Shown here piece after piece: positions 9,660 through 20,721 of a stretch of 64,000 nt of DNA (position 1 is the first letter of the stretch; every line of letters starts with the position of its first letter). The notes below the pieces were generated by a model. That model was not told the origin of the DNA. It did not search any database and worked only from the letters and a program-made list of their open reading frames with translations. A program made the position numbers and the translations under genes. This stretch comes from Adiantum capillus-veneris. Its lineage: Eukaryota > Streptophyta > Polypodiopsida > Polypodiales > Pteridaceae. The stretch is taken from positions 70,317,003 to 70,381,002 of the forward strand of contig CM043957.1 in the NCBI GenBank assembly GCA_014529385.2, read 5' to 3'.

Positions 9660-10500
9660 AAAAAAGGGCTACTTTGGAACCATAGTCACCTTAGTATATC
9701 CATATGAATGTGCTTAGAGAAGAGAAATGTGGCATTCAAGACACGTTCCACAAAACAGATAAACAATCTTGTAAGGAGGTTTGGATGGCACGCATAGTCA
9801 CTTGTAAAGCTATCTAGGATGAAAAGCATTTTCTCACACAAATTTACTTTATTCTCAATCTAGCCAAAATTTCAAAAAAAAGAATTGCAAGAATCCAACA
9901 AAAGAGATTCTAGATAGAAAGTGTCTATGTCGATAGGCGTACCCTCAACTTCGATCGCAACAATATCCAGACTATTCCCCTAGGGCTCAAATGATTCTAA
10001 ATTAGATATTTAATGAGTTCAGAGATTGTGATGTCAAAGAGAGGTGTTAAGAATGGGGCATGTCTACTTGCTTTGTGGTTCTAGCTAGGTTCAAAGAACA
10101 GGCAGATTGTTGAAGTTGGAGCAATCACAAGTGTTGGCGTTGAAGTTGAAGAGGCCATGTTTTCCTTTCTTGGGAATAAATATGAATGCCATTGGGAATC
10201 TAGCTCGGCTCGTTTGGCACCCACGCGACTACTTTTATTGGGAATGGGCAAAAAGATCACATGTTTAGGTGGTTGCCAATTGTGATTTCATAAGCCCCGC
10301 CCCGCCCCGCCCCCGCCCCCGCCCCCCACCCCCACCAACACATGTACTTCAAAAGCAATTGATAACCTGGAGGGTTTATTTTTGCAAAGATTTGGATAAC
10401 CAAAAGGCATACTCAAAGTATGTCCTTTTTCGGGGCTGTCCTAGAAGGTTTAAAGTTAGTAAGAATGTGTCAAAAGTAGCATGTAAGACCCGGGTCGCAC
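9660..10500. repeat. Dispersed repeat family R, copy 1
   Basis: Matches by eye to other loci: the AAAGCTA[TC]CTAG block near 9810 against 40055 and 43275, the GCTTTGTGGTTCTAGCTAGG block near 10070 against 43570, and the CAACCTGGAGGG block near 10365 against 36005 and 43940. At least four copies lie in the window. It has no coding capacity that I can see. It could be an LTR or a non-autonomous element; ends are not resolved. Confidence 0.7.
10297..10338. repeat. C-rich CCCCG tract
   Basis: A run of CCCCGCC-like units followed by CCCCCCACCCCCACC lies inside family R copy 1. The other R copies have only a short CCCCAA here. The G-rich complement could fold as a G-quadruplex. Confidence 0.9.
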
Positions 10501-11100
10501 CCAGTGAGAGTGGGAGGAGTGGGGGGATGCAATATACTCAATTTAGAAAAGAGGGAAACATCTCCTTGATTTTCAAGCCCCTCTTAGAGTTGTGCTAGCA
10601 CTTAAAAAAGAGTAGGGGATAAGCTAAACTTCAGGCGATGCTGCTACGACCTCATTTGTAGGGAAACTTTTACCAATCAAAACATTGAAATTGAGTGAGA
10701 TTCTCTCCTTGAAAAGCTGAGTTCCATTTTGTTTTTGAAATACACATGAGGTGCGATCGCTCATTTTCCAACCGAGCCTAATAACACCATAGCCCCCACT
10801 CGCCTTGGGTGCAACTCAACTCTAATGTCCCCAAAGAGTTGATCTAACCGTAAGGCTTTGGCCTCTCTACTTGTCTATTCAGGCTCCTTCCAATCGAGAC
10901 ACTTACTTTCAAAAAGGTCGTTCTCATCTATAATAAATACTAGTACGGCCGATCACCTTCGGTGGCCTCTTTCTCTCACCCTCTCTCCCTCTTTATCGCG
11001 TGCAAAAGGGCTTTTTTTTAGTTTTGGACTTTAGCCTTCAGGTTGCAGATTGCGACACGTGTAAAGGGCTCCCCCTTTCGCCATATTATGTTAGTATATA
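10501..11100. other. Non-coding spacer
   Basis: No gene, repeat family or RNA recognised. It is moderately GC-rich near 10900-11080. Confidence 0.4.
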
Positions 11101-11445
11101 AGGGAAGATTACCAAAATACCCCTCTAATTTGTGAAAATTCCTCCAAGATTAAAATTTTTTCTAGCTTTTTATAAGAAGACGGATAGTGTATCAATACAA
11201 GATGCTAGAACTATAATTTGAGTTGGTTACGTATTCTTTGGAGATTAATTGCTTCGTTATTTTTAAACATAATTGCCTTTTTTGCGACGTAATTTGTGAC
11301 AAACTACATGCTAAGCACTCCAAAATGGGTCTCAATTGTCAAAAAGGAATAAAGATTAGAAAACCTTGAACAATCCAACCAAAATAGATACAAGGGTATT
11401 TTGGGAATTTCCACAAATTAGAGGGGTATTTTGGTAATTTTCCCT
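11101..11445. mobile_element. MITE with about 45-bp terminal inverted repeats
   Basis: The left end AGGGAAGATTACCAAAATAC continues through CCCCTCTAATTTGTG to about 11145. The reverse complement of the right end, 11405-11445, reads the same with a few changes. The 345-bp unit has no coding capacity, which fits a miniature inverted-repeat element. The flanks are TATATA on the left and AAATATA on the right, so an imperfect target duplication is possible. The superfamily (Mutator- or hAT-like) is not certain. Confidence 0.88.
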
Positions 11446-11543
11446 AAATATAAAGGTCGATGTGGTTCCGGCGGGTGTTCTCTGCTCCGATCACTACTCA
11501 TGTCCCCTATTCTGTCGCCGCCTAGTACTCATAAAAGGTGGTC

Positions 11544-11608
<65 letters not shown>
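11544..11608. repeat. (CT)n(CA)n compound microsatellite
   Basis: About nine CT units run directly into about 23 CA units. Confidence 0.97.
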
Positions 11609-11610
<2 letters not shown>

Positions 11611-11989
11611 CATCTCCATTCTTCCGCATGTTGGCTATAGAGGCTAGTTTTCTCCAATACATGGATTACCACTCTGAGATCTATGCGGGAGATTTTAAAA
11701 AAACGGATACAAGGAGTGACAGGACATCGGTAGTTATACTTGAACAAGTTGATCTAATGGCAAAAACCACCCCAACCAATTATGAAGAAATGATGAAAAC
11801 ATTAAATTAGTTATTGAGCAAATGTCAAAGACAAATTACCTCTATAAATGTCTAGACAAGGTCCTCATCAAGGAGAGCCTGTGGCTAAGTAGAAACAACT
11901 TGAGTAGCGTGCCATAGAAGGAAAGTGGACAAACCATGAAGCACACGAGTGGTACAATAGGCCAAGGTCAGCCTATCCACTACCGACGT

Positions 11990-12150
11990 CATGGAGTTAA
12001 AATTATATCGAACCAAAGACTTTTCCCTCAAACCAGCTACCACCATATGATCCTTTCCCATGATGTACTTAATCTCAAGTCATATTTTGGAGTTGTGATA
12101 GTCCATCCTTCCTTTCTCATGTAGAGATCAACTTGTATTCTGGTTTTGGT
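11990..12150 (-). pseudogene. Gypsy RNase H C-terminal relic
   Basis: The reverse strand encodes DLYMRKEGW and then a degraded YDL segment. It closely matches DLYMRKKGW and YDFEIKYTMGKDH at 32870-32960 on the plus strand, which is the end of a gypsy RNase H domain. Only about 50 residues remain. Confidence 0.7.
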
Positions 12151-12349
12151 GATCCGTGCTAAGCACATTTTTTTCACCAGTTGAGTAGTGCCACTTGGAT
12201 CACTAGTACAATTATAGCTCATGTGTGTCATAGTTTCTCTCATCATCTTTTAAATCCCTAGGGGTACTGCTGCCATTGCATCGTCTAAACAACCAGTAGG
12301 CAGAAGAGTGCAAGGAAAGAGGGGCGTTGAAGAGACGCAATCATGTGTT

Positions 12350-12371
12350 GGGGGGGGGGGGGGGGGGGGGG
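12350..12371 (+). repeat. Poly(G) run of 22
   Basis: An uninterrupted run of 22 G follows ATGTGTT. Such long G runs are rare and prone to length error in sequencing and assembly. Confidence 0.95.
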
Positions 12372-12480
12372 ACATCTGGTGGGCATAGAGGAAAGGTTGG
12401 TCTCGCTGCAGCCAGCTAGCTCTCTCTAGGCAAACTGAACGTCCCTGTGAAGATCATTTCCGCCGCATTGTCTAAACCTG

Positions 12481-12545
12481 GCCTTATTCCTATTCTCCTA
12501 CACAATTCCAATTCGATTGGCTGCTAAAGTCTATACACTTTTGTA
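12481..12545. repeat. Short repeat S, copy 1 (related to copia G flank)
   Basis: CTCCTACACAATTCCAATTC and the following GATTGGCTGC and GTCTATACACTT also occur at 23893-23941, right at the edge of the copia-like element at 23942. This copy may represent the site without the insertion. Confidence 0.75.
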
Positions 12546-13074
12546 TCTTTTCGGTTGCTTATTCTACATTCATTTCTGAGATAATTTAACTCTACCACTC
12601 ACAATTTTGAATACGGGGAAAAAAAGGTATAGAATTATTCTTTACAAACACCACGGACAAAAAAAGTAGACACGGACAAATCGGACGGCATCCGAGCTTC
12701 ACTAGAAACGAGTTGCACTTCAACGTTGTCAATCCCACCGCTTGCACTTCATTCAATATAGCGTGTCAAATAGTGTTGAGGCTAGGCTTCCTATAGTTGG
12801 GCAGTCCTATAGGGTTTTCGTCTCTTTAGAGTTTCTTTGTAGGGAGTGAATTTATTTGTTTTGAAGCCATTAATGTGAGCTTTTTGTATTGAAAACCAAG
12901 ACGTTACGTCTCTCATGCATACATCATGCCATGACACAATAGCATCAAGAGAAGTGAGGTTTTTACAAGGAGCTTGAACCATACATAGAAGAGAAGAGAC
13001 AACCTGTACATGACGAAAGTCCAATCCGAACATAGAAATACCCAGTGCAGTGAAAATTTGAGTATTTCTTAGCA

Positions 13075-14325
13075 CCGTGAAGCATCCTCTTGAAAAGATA
13101 TGCCGAAAATTGCAATGCATGTAGATAAGCTTCTTAAAAATAGCACAAAATGTAAAGAGAAAAAAAATCAAAGTTTTACGAAGCTTAGAGCAAGCTTGAC
13201 CACCTCGTCCATTCTCAAAGTGCTCAACTTTGAGCGAGAATGTGATTGTAATGTATGCAAGGAGAAAGGCATGTGGCTTTCTCATTTGAGCCATATTTGA
13301 AAGCCAAATAATACATGCAACCCTTGGCATATGCTTTGCAGAGGGGTTTTAAAGCCCCCCAAGGGATTTAAGATAACAACTTCTCAAGATAGCTGTTACG
13401 GATTCCTCTTAATATTTCTTGTGAAGCTTGCATTTCTGATTTCTTCTACTATGGATTATCCAGCAAGTTTCCAGAACCTATTCTTTGTCCAAAGGATCAC
13501 ACTTCTTTTGAAGTAGTAGTGCATTTCTAGACTACCAGACTGTTCTAAAGCCATAGCTCTTAATATATAAATTTCTATTAGGAGATCCTCATTATCGATG
13601 CATCTAGAGCCCATTGCAAGATCGCGTTTAAAGAAGAGAGTGTCCAAATGCGTGTGCATCTATCTACAGACTGAGCTCGTGAAGCCTCTGATTGCCAAAC
13701 ATCCCCAGAACAGGTGCATGAGGGTCTCATTCGGGTGTTTACATCTGATATAGGTGCCTTCGCCTAAGCCTCTCTCTTTGGTATTTCCCCGGTAGGCATG
13801 AAACCAAAAATCACCTGCCAAAGGAAAACTTTGTCCTTCTCATCGCATTTGGCCTTCCAAATGTTTCCTACTACACTTGGCCCCATTTTCTCGTTGTCCA
13901 CTTTTTGGCCCAGATTTTTGTTGGGGTGCTCAAAACATCTTCTGTAATGCACATATTCTCTTAGACAGTTTTAACCTTGGGTGAATTAAAAAGACTTTCT
14001 CTAGGCCACTTCCAAGAATTCCAATGCACTCGTGTGGAGTAGGGAGGAAGGGTTAGGCTTGACACTTTTTCTAGAACTCTTCCGATGAGGATCTCATCAT
14101 GGAGTGAAAGTCTACTGCTCAACTTTAGATGCCAAATCCCTTGTTGTTGAGATTCTTGGCTATTTCAATCCAATGCTTATTAAGGCCCAAGCCCTCCACA
14201 ATGGGACCCCAAGGAGACCAGTGCCTAGCCGTTCTCTTCCAGTACTTGGTCTCTTCCTTCCACATGAGTGAACTTGTGGCTTTACAACATTTATCAATCA
14301 AATTTCCCAGTAAATCCACCTAGTA
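13075..14325 (-). mobile_element. LINE relic B, 5'-truncated, with antisense gypsy piece
   Basis: The reverse strand encodes C-terminal LINE ORF2 fragments: GPIVEGLGLNKHWIEIAKNL near 14140-14200, KDKVFLWQVIFGFMPTGE near 13800, and RDLAMGSRCIDNEDLLIEIY near 13570-13630. The same segments occur in LINE A at 27940-28960 at very high similarity. Beyond the LINE part, 13075-13330 carries, in antisense to the LINE, a degraded gypsy RNase H block (LNFERE near 13220), also shared with LINE A. Copy B starts abruptly at about 14325, a usual 5' truncation. Confidence 0.8.
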
Positions 14326-14329
14326 TATC

Positions 14330-15189
14330 AAGAAAGCCACCAAAAAAATCATAAAAGTGATAATTTTGGCAAACAAACAGGATTATGCAATTCTTGTAAG
14401 TTGGTCATAACTTTCAATTCTAACACTTAGCTCTCCCTACAAGCATCAAAACATGTTGAGAACTATGAAGGCTTATCCTCTAGCAATCTAAACCTCACAA
14501 ACATGAAGTTTAGCGTGGTATAGTTGCAAAAAGTTGAAAAAAGGCCAAAAACAGGACGCGTTTTTTCACACAGTTTAGGTTCCAAAATGTTGTACAAGAG
14601 TAAGGTTAATGGTGAAATCGATACTCCAAAAAAATTTCAAGTTTTTTTCAGCTCATAAGGCAAGTTTGTGGATATATAGCACCTAGAAATTCATTTTCAT
14701 ACTCTTCAAATAATTCAAGCAAAATGGTCACTTAACAAAACACAAAAGTGTCCAAGGACATAAAAGTGTCCTGTTACCATTCTAGTGTTAAAGCTTAAGC
14801 CAAGTTTGACAAAGCCTAAAAGAGAGGGCAAAAAGGCCTATGCTAGGATTTTAAAAAATGCCATTTCTATATTTTGTATTTGAAAATAGTCAATTGTAAC
14901 CCAAAAGAGAGGTGGGTAACTGAATTTTAAAATATCTTTTTTCCACCCTCTCAAAAAGAGAAGCACTTTTTAGCCCCCCGGCCAAAAAAGCAAATTTTCC
15001 ATATTCTCTCATTGCATTCTCTATCTAAAATGTGAGCCAACTCTCTCTCTTTCCCCCCTTTTCTATCTTGTCACTTCCCCCTCTCAATCATTGAGGGGGC
15101 ATTCTATGTTGCGTACTTCTGACAGAAAGTGGAGATCCTCCAAGGTTGCATATCTGCTCTCTCTCACATACTCTCTTCCTTTATTGTCT

Positions 15190-15190
<1 letters not shown>
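14330..15190. other. AT-rich non-coding stretch
   Basis: No ORF or repeat family recognised. The text is rich in short A and T runs. Confidence 0.4.
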
Positions 15191-15191
<1 letters not shown>

Positions 15192-15272
<81 letters not shown>

Positions 15273-15279
15273 TGTGTGT
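15192..15279. repeat. (CT)n(GT)n compound microsatellite
   Basis: About 32 CT units join 12 GT units. Serine-leucine reading frames here are repeat artefacts. Confidence 0.97.
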
Positions 15280-15739
15280 CATGCTTCTCCCACACCAGCT
15301 CCACGTGAGAGCAATGGAAAACTCCATTACCGCGGTGTGCAACAACATATCTCTCTCTATACTCATGATCAACAATTTGAATTCAAAGGAGATTGAGTTA
15401 CACCCCTCTCTTTCTTCCCTCCACAACATAATCCTTTTCTCCTATCTCTAATTACTCTCCATTTCTTCCCTCCATAGCCAGCTTCACCTGCTTGTAGCAA
15501 TCACTATTACATATTCTCTCTCTAATTTTCTTGATTAGCACAAATGCCATCCAATACCCTACCACTACAAGACATTATTAATAGGCCAAAAAGAGAACGC
15601 TATTGTGTGACTTGGCACATCTAATCCCAATGCTACAGATCAGCTATGGAGCATTGGGTGCAAGACAATCAACTTATGGGTTGATAGCCATATTTACCTT
15701 GGTGATCCAATGACCAATGCATCACCGCCCTTTCGTAAC

Positions 15740-17240
15740 ATTACTGAGTTAGAGATTGTATTCAACTTTCACCAATGAAAGGGAAGCAAGAAAACATCTA
15801 TATGCTGTCTACTCATCGTTGCAAGAGAAGTGCATGAAAGACATTCAACAAGTCAGAGAGGAAGCCAACGAGAAGGCGAAGTAGCTGAACAATGAGATGG
15901 CAAAGCTTAATTAAAAAGTAGAGCAACAAAAAATGGAGCAAGAGCGTTGGCTAGAAAATTATGTTTAGTTGTAGCACACTACACTTAATATGCACCGGTA
16001 AATTGATCATCTAACACACGTTCCATTCGGCTACCACATTCGTAAGTGCAAGAGACATGCAATGTCTATGCTATCTTCAAGTGGTGGAGCTTGAAAGAAA
16101 CATATCCGTCAAACTTGATAAGGATACGAATGCAAGCTTCTGATTTCCTACGTTTTTTGCAGGTTGCTAGAACTTCATTTCAATATGCAAGAACTAGGCC
16201 CAGGTGATGATGGGAATCAATTTCGATGTTCAAACAAACGGACTCACTCTGCTGCAGCATATCGTCAAGCCAAAGGAGTTGGTCGAGCTATTGGATGATC
16301 CATCCAATGCTGGCATTGCTAATGTTTTGTGCCATAAGTATTTCAATGAGCTAAAGAGCAATGTGTTGCCTCACAAGATGATGGAGGTGTGTGACAACGC
16401 AGGAAGAAGTTTCAAGGCCTACAAATCTTTGTACAGAATTGTCACAGGGCAAAAGGTCTGTTTAGGTTGCTGCAAACACCTTACAGTGTGAGTGTTGCAA
16501 AAAAGTGTGCCAATAATGATGTTGCAAGCTTGTTGGGTGGATTTCAATATGTGGAGGATGCCATGCCATTAGAAGACAAAAAATCCTTCCGCTACAATGA
16601 GTTCAACAATGTGAATGTTGACTTGTTGAACCTCTAGGAGTCAATGATTAGATTTTATGGATTGACACAAGAAGAGAGTGATGGAAAAGTTATATTTGTA
16701 ATGAATCTTGATGAGTGTTAGATTGTCAAAGGTCAACGGCTTGAAAGGGTAAGCGTTACGCCGATGAATAGGGCCTTGGTGGGCGTCGATGTTGAGCTAA
16801 ATGCCAACGAGAAGGAAAACACGTATTTAGTTGTTCAGGCAGAGAAGAATATTTGGTGGCTGACAGCTTTTCATCTCCTGCATGAAACACATGAGTCCCT
16901 GAAATGGTAACCAATCACACCCCAATTGTTGACATCATTCGGCAAAAACAAGAAGGACAAAGATAGTAGGTTTCAGGTCTGGGTACGTTCCAAGTTGAGT
17001 GGAATTTGGTAGGAGACTTGAAAACTCTCAAGTGTATGTTAGGGTGCAAGCAAGGTGCAATGACCCTCTTTCCATGCATTTATTGCTGCCAAATACGGTC
17101 TCATTGAGAACTGAGGGAAAGGGTGCAACGGCCAGCAAGTCAAAGGGCGATAAGGGTAAGGGTGGCAAAGTTATAGTCAACTCTGTGAAAGGTGTGCCCA
17201 CTACACAAATAGTGGGTAAAGCATTACAACAATAGTTTCA
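15740..17240 (+). pseudogene. Decayed unknown protein relic
   Basis: Plus-strand coding can be followed through several stops and shifts. Near 15765-15960 there is a coiled-coil-like segment with HLYAVYSSLQEKC and QQVREEANEK. At 16204-16491 an open frame contains KPKELVELLDDPSNAGIANV. Near 16540-16900 come FQYVEDAMPLEDKKSFRYNE and IWWLTAFHLLHETHESLKW. Near 17010-17090 another frame reads DLKTLKCMLGCKQGA followed by PCIYCC. The last motif pattern, DLKxL followed by a C-x-x-C, resembles pieces of transposon proteins, but I cannot name a family. It may belong to the same dead element as the coiled-coil relic and inverted repeat that follow. Confidence 0.4.
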
Positions 17241-18405
17241 AGGTGCTGTAACCAGAGCGTACCCCCTAATCGAGACATGGATGATCCAAATTGGGATCCA
17301 ATTATATCGATTCCATTGAAAAATGTGCATGTGCACCCTTCATGCCCGTCTACAAATTCTTGACAAGTTGCTTATGCTCCTTATTAATTATGCTTGGAAT
17401 ATGGAGAATGCATAAAGAAGAGAAGAGTGTAGAAGAGAACTGAAATATATTCTATCAAGTGTTGGTCCACATGGGGGTGCAGTTGAGCTATCAAAGGACA
17501 AGAAGGCATCTAGAAGTACACAGGATCGTTCTAATAAAATATGTATGGGTGGTAGTAAAGCTAAGTATTTGATTTCAAACTATTCTGAATCTCAAAGTCC
17601 CAATGAGTTTTAGTTGTGGCAAAAGATGTGTAGAATTACCACCTACAGAGGTAACCGTAAGTAGCCCTAGGAATTAAGTGTGCTTGTGTGTGATAGTTTG
17701 TAGATGATACTTTTTGTTTGATTTAAAAGACAAAGCTAACCTATGATGAGATATCCACCTTAATTTTTGTAATCAATAGTTTCACAACACAAATGGTGGA
17801 TCTTGAGAGGAAACACACATAACACATTACATGGTGGATTGAACACTTTGTCTCTGTAGTCAAAATGCATTTGTGTTTGAACGAAAGTGGATTTTTTTGT
17901 CGAGCACATTCTTTTTGCACATAGTACATTTTTTCTTGACACCTACGGTTCATTGGGCATTTGGAGTAGCCAAGGAATGGAGCACTCACACTATCAAGCA
18001 AAAGCAGATATTTCAAATATACACAGCATGGAGGTGGAAAGGAAAAGATCAATGCCCTACACAAGATGTTCAATTGGTTTTATAGAGTTTTAGCGGGGAG
18101 AGAGAGGAAGAAGACTAGAGTGCAAAGAAGTTTGAAATGCAGAATAGAAAAAGTGGTTAGTGTGAGGCAATCACAATCATATCATGCTTCGAGTGCAAAA
18201 GATCGATTTTGATAATGGTTGGCGAAATGGTAGGCGTTGGATAGACAACTAATAAATTTTTGACACTAACCATTTCTGTTGTAAACATGCATTGTAATGC
18301 CAAGTGATTTTTTGATGCCCCAAACAATGGTCATGTGGGTCAAGTTTTGTCTATTTTGGAGTTCTTTTTTAAAAAATTATCAGTTTTATTGATTTTTTAA
18401 GTTTT
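17241..18405. other. Non-coding stretch
   Basis: Short open frames on both strands show no domain. A string of T-rich sequence lies near 18360-18400. Confidence 0.4.
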
Positions 18406-19363
18406 TTGAAAAACCTTAAGTACTATATAAGTCAAAACTCACAACTTGAAGCTCATTTCTTGTTTGCACATTCTAGAAGACCCTCTCGAGCCCAAACGAG
18501 CACGGACTCATATCTTGCACCACATGATGATTCACACGAGCCGACCACTATGCACATCAATGCCACCACCACTATTCACACCACCAAAAATCTTCAGCTA
18601 GCACCTCATGCAAAATCTACAGCTTCAAATCCACATCCTCAGCCATATGTGAATAACCCAACATCACAACCCACTCCAGACGCCCAACAGCCTCCCCAAC
18701 CATCGAATCCAGATGATCAAACCACCATGCAATGGTGACCTCCCACCACTACATCATGCCAACCGCACACCTCTGCCATATCCCCTACCAATCTCATCTC
18801 TAAATAGACCCACGCAAGCAACAAGAACAAGTGAAGAGGAATATTGGGGTTTGCTGATAAATGAGGAGCCCTTGCCTACTGTCACAGCGCCTGGTGCTCA
18901 AGCAACCGTGGAAACTACACCGCGAAAATTTTCCCAATGGTTCAAACAAAGGGTAATCAAAGTAATACCATGTGACCCCGTTTCTAAAGCATGAGAGGAC
19001 AAGAGAAGGAAGAAAAATAAAGAGATGAAAAAGAAACTGGCAGCTAAGAGAGAACCACAAAGAATGCAAGAAGAACAAAGAAGACAGAGGGAGCAAGAGG
19101 AGTGGAAAAGAATCGAGTCCGAGAGAGCTCGCTTGGCTAATTTACAATCATGAGCAAAGGCAGAGAGGAAAGTGGCAGAGGATAGAGCTCAAGCCACCCA
19201 ACAAGCAAAGGCTGGGAGCTCTAGGCCTTCTAAGATTCCTCAAAGAGAAAAACAATGTGCAAAGAAGAACAAGGACAAGCTCATGCCCGAAGAGCAACGT
19301 GCGAGAGAGGAAAGAAGGAAAAAGTACAAAAATGATCCTCCTCAATGGGCCACTCAACACTAG
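18406..19363 (+). pseudogene. Proline/threonine-rich and coiled-coil protein relic
   Basis: Frames 18406-18738, 18713-18994 and 19172-19363 line up as one broken protein. The first part is rich in His, Pro and Thr (SQPTPDAQQPPQPSNPDDQ). The middle contains EEYWGLLINEEPLPTV. The end is a charged coiled-coil with EEQRRQREQEEWKRIESERA near 19065-19125 and PEEQRAREERRKKYKNDPP near 19290-19340. A TGA at 18992-18994 and a stop near 19152 break it. No known domain is recognised. It runs directly into the left arm of the long inverted repeat. Confidence 0.4.
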
Positions 19364-20721
19364 AGTCACTACTTAAATTAAATGTCCAGCTACACTCAAA
19401 ACTGGTTATCTTCTTCAATGCTATATGAAAACCTTGTACTTCTTTAGGCATAAAGGGAAAGTTGGTCATTTGCTTGAACGTTATCTCCGGACTTGCCCCC
19501 AATGCAAAGAAAAACTTGCACTTGCTTAGGCGTTAAGGGAAAGATTTGAAATTTGATTATACCTCCATGATCTGCTTCAAGATGTGCCAAGTGTTCCCCT
19601 CCATGGATATGCAACAACAACATGCCATACACATTATAGCATTGGCCCAGCCTGTTGTCCAGTGCCTTTGACACCTATGCAATCATAAATACATGTGGCC
19701 AAGCTAGAATGTGCTCCCAAAGCTCTGGTCCTCGTACTTCTATTTTGTATTCTTGTTCGTGGCCAGATCCTGTTGGAGGATCTCGAATAGGCCGCATGAA
19801 TTATTTAGCCCCTTCTCTCTCAAAAGCTCCACTTGGTCGCGTGCGTGAATCTCTTTGTGGAATTATATCACCTCATCCCTAGCTTGTATGAGCTCATTGT
19901 GCGATTGTATGAACTCCATCAGCAACTTCTATTTTTATTCTTTATCTCGCAAAGCTCTTTTCAACTGCTTCACCTTCTTTTGTAGACGCTTCTTCTACAA
20001 ACGCCTAAGAGACTCCATGTTTTGGTATGACTCTGTGGAATCTGCAAAAGAAGGTGAAGCAGCTGAGAAGAGCTTTGCAAGACAAAGGAGAAAAAGAGAA
20101 TCTATTGATAGAGTTCATACAATCCTATAACGAGCTCATACAATCCGGCAACTAGATCATACAAACTAGGGATAAGGTGATAGAATTTCATAAAGAGATT
20201 CATGCACACGATCAAGTGGAGCTTTTGAGGGAGAAGGGGCTAAATAATTCGTGCGGCCTATTCGAGATCCTCCAACAAGATCTGGCCAGGAAGAGGAATA
20301 CGAAAGAGAACTACGAGGAACAAAGCTTTGGGAGCATATTATGATGAAGGAGCCGAGCTTGACCACATGTATTTATGATTGCACATGTGTTAAAGGCACT
20401 AGACAACATGCTATCCAATGCTATAATGTGTATGGCATGCTATCATTGCATATCCATGGAGGGGAACACTTGGCACATCTCAAAGAAGATCATGGAGGTA
20501 TAGTCAAATTTTAAAGCTTTCCCTTAACACCTGAGCAAATACAAGTTTTTCTTTGCATTGGGGGCGAGTCCATATATCGCATTCAAGCAGATAACCAGCT
20601 TTCCTTTTACATCTAAAAAAGTACAACGTTTTCATATAGCATTGAAGAAGATAACCAGTTTTGAGTGTAGCTGCACATTAAGTTTAAGTGGTGACTATGT
20701 TGTTGACTCTGGTGTTGACTG
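19351..20721. repeat. Long inverted repeat: arms about 636 and 681 bp, loop about 54 bp
   Basis: The left arm (19351-19986) is the reverse complement of the right arm (20041-20721). At the outer ends, AGCTACACTCAAAACTGGTT near 19388 pairs with AACCAGTTTTGAGTGTAGCT near 20655. At the inner ends, GCTTCACCTTCTTTTGTAGA at 19967-19986 pairs with TCTGCAAAAGAAGGTGAAGC at 20041-20060. The arms look about 90% alike by eye. The right arm read forward encodes coiled-coil sequence (LQKKVKQLRRALQDKGEKEN from 20042), so the left arm is its antisense copy. A transcript would fold into a long double-stranded RNA. Confidence 0.92.

Noticed and set aside
15566-15580. CACTACAAG as the end of a CACTA transposon (also at 40955)
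   Set aside because: No matching inverted end or target duplication was seen; a nine-base match is expected by chance.
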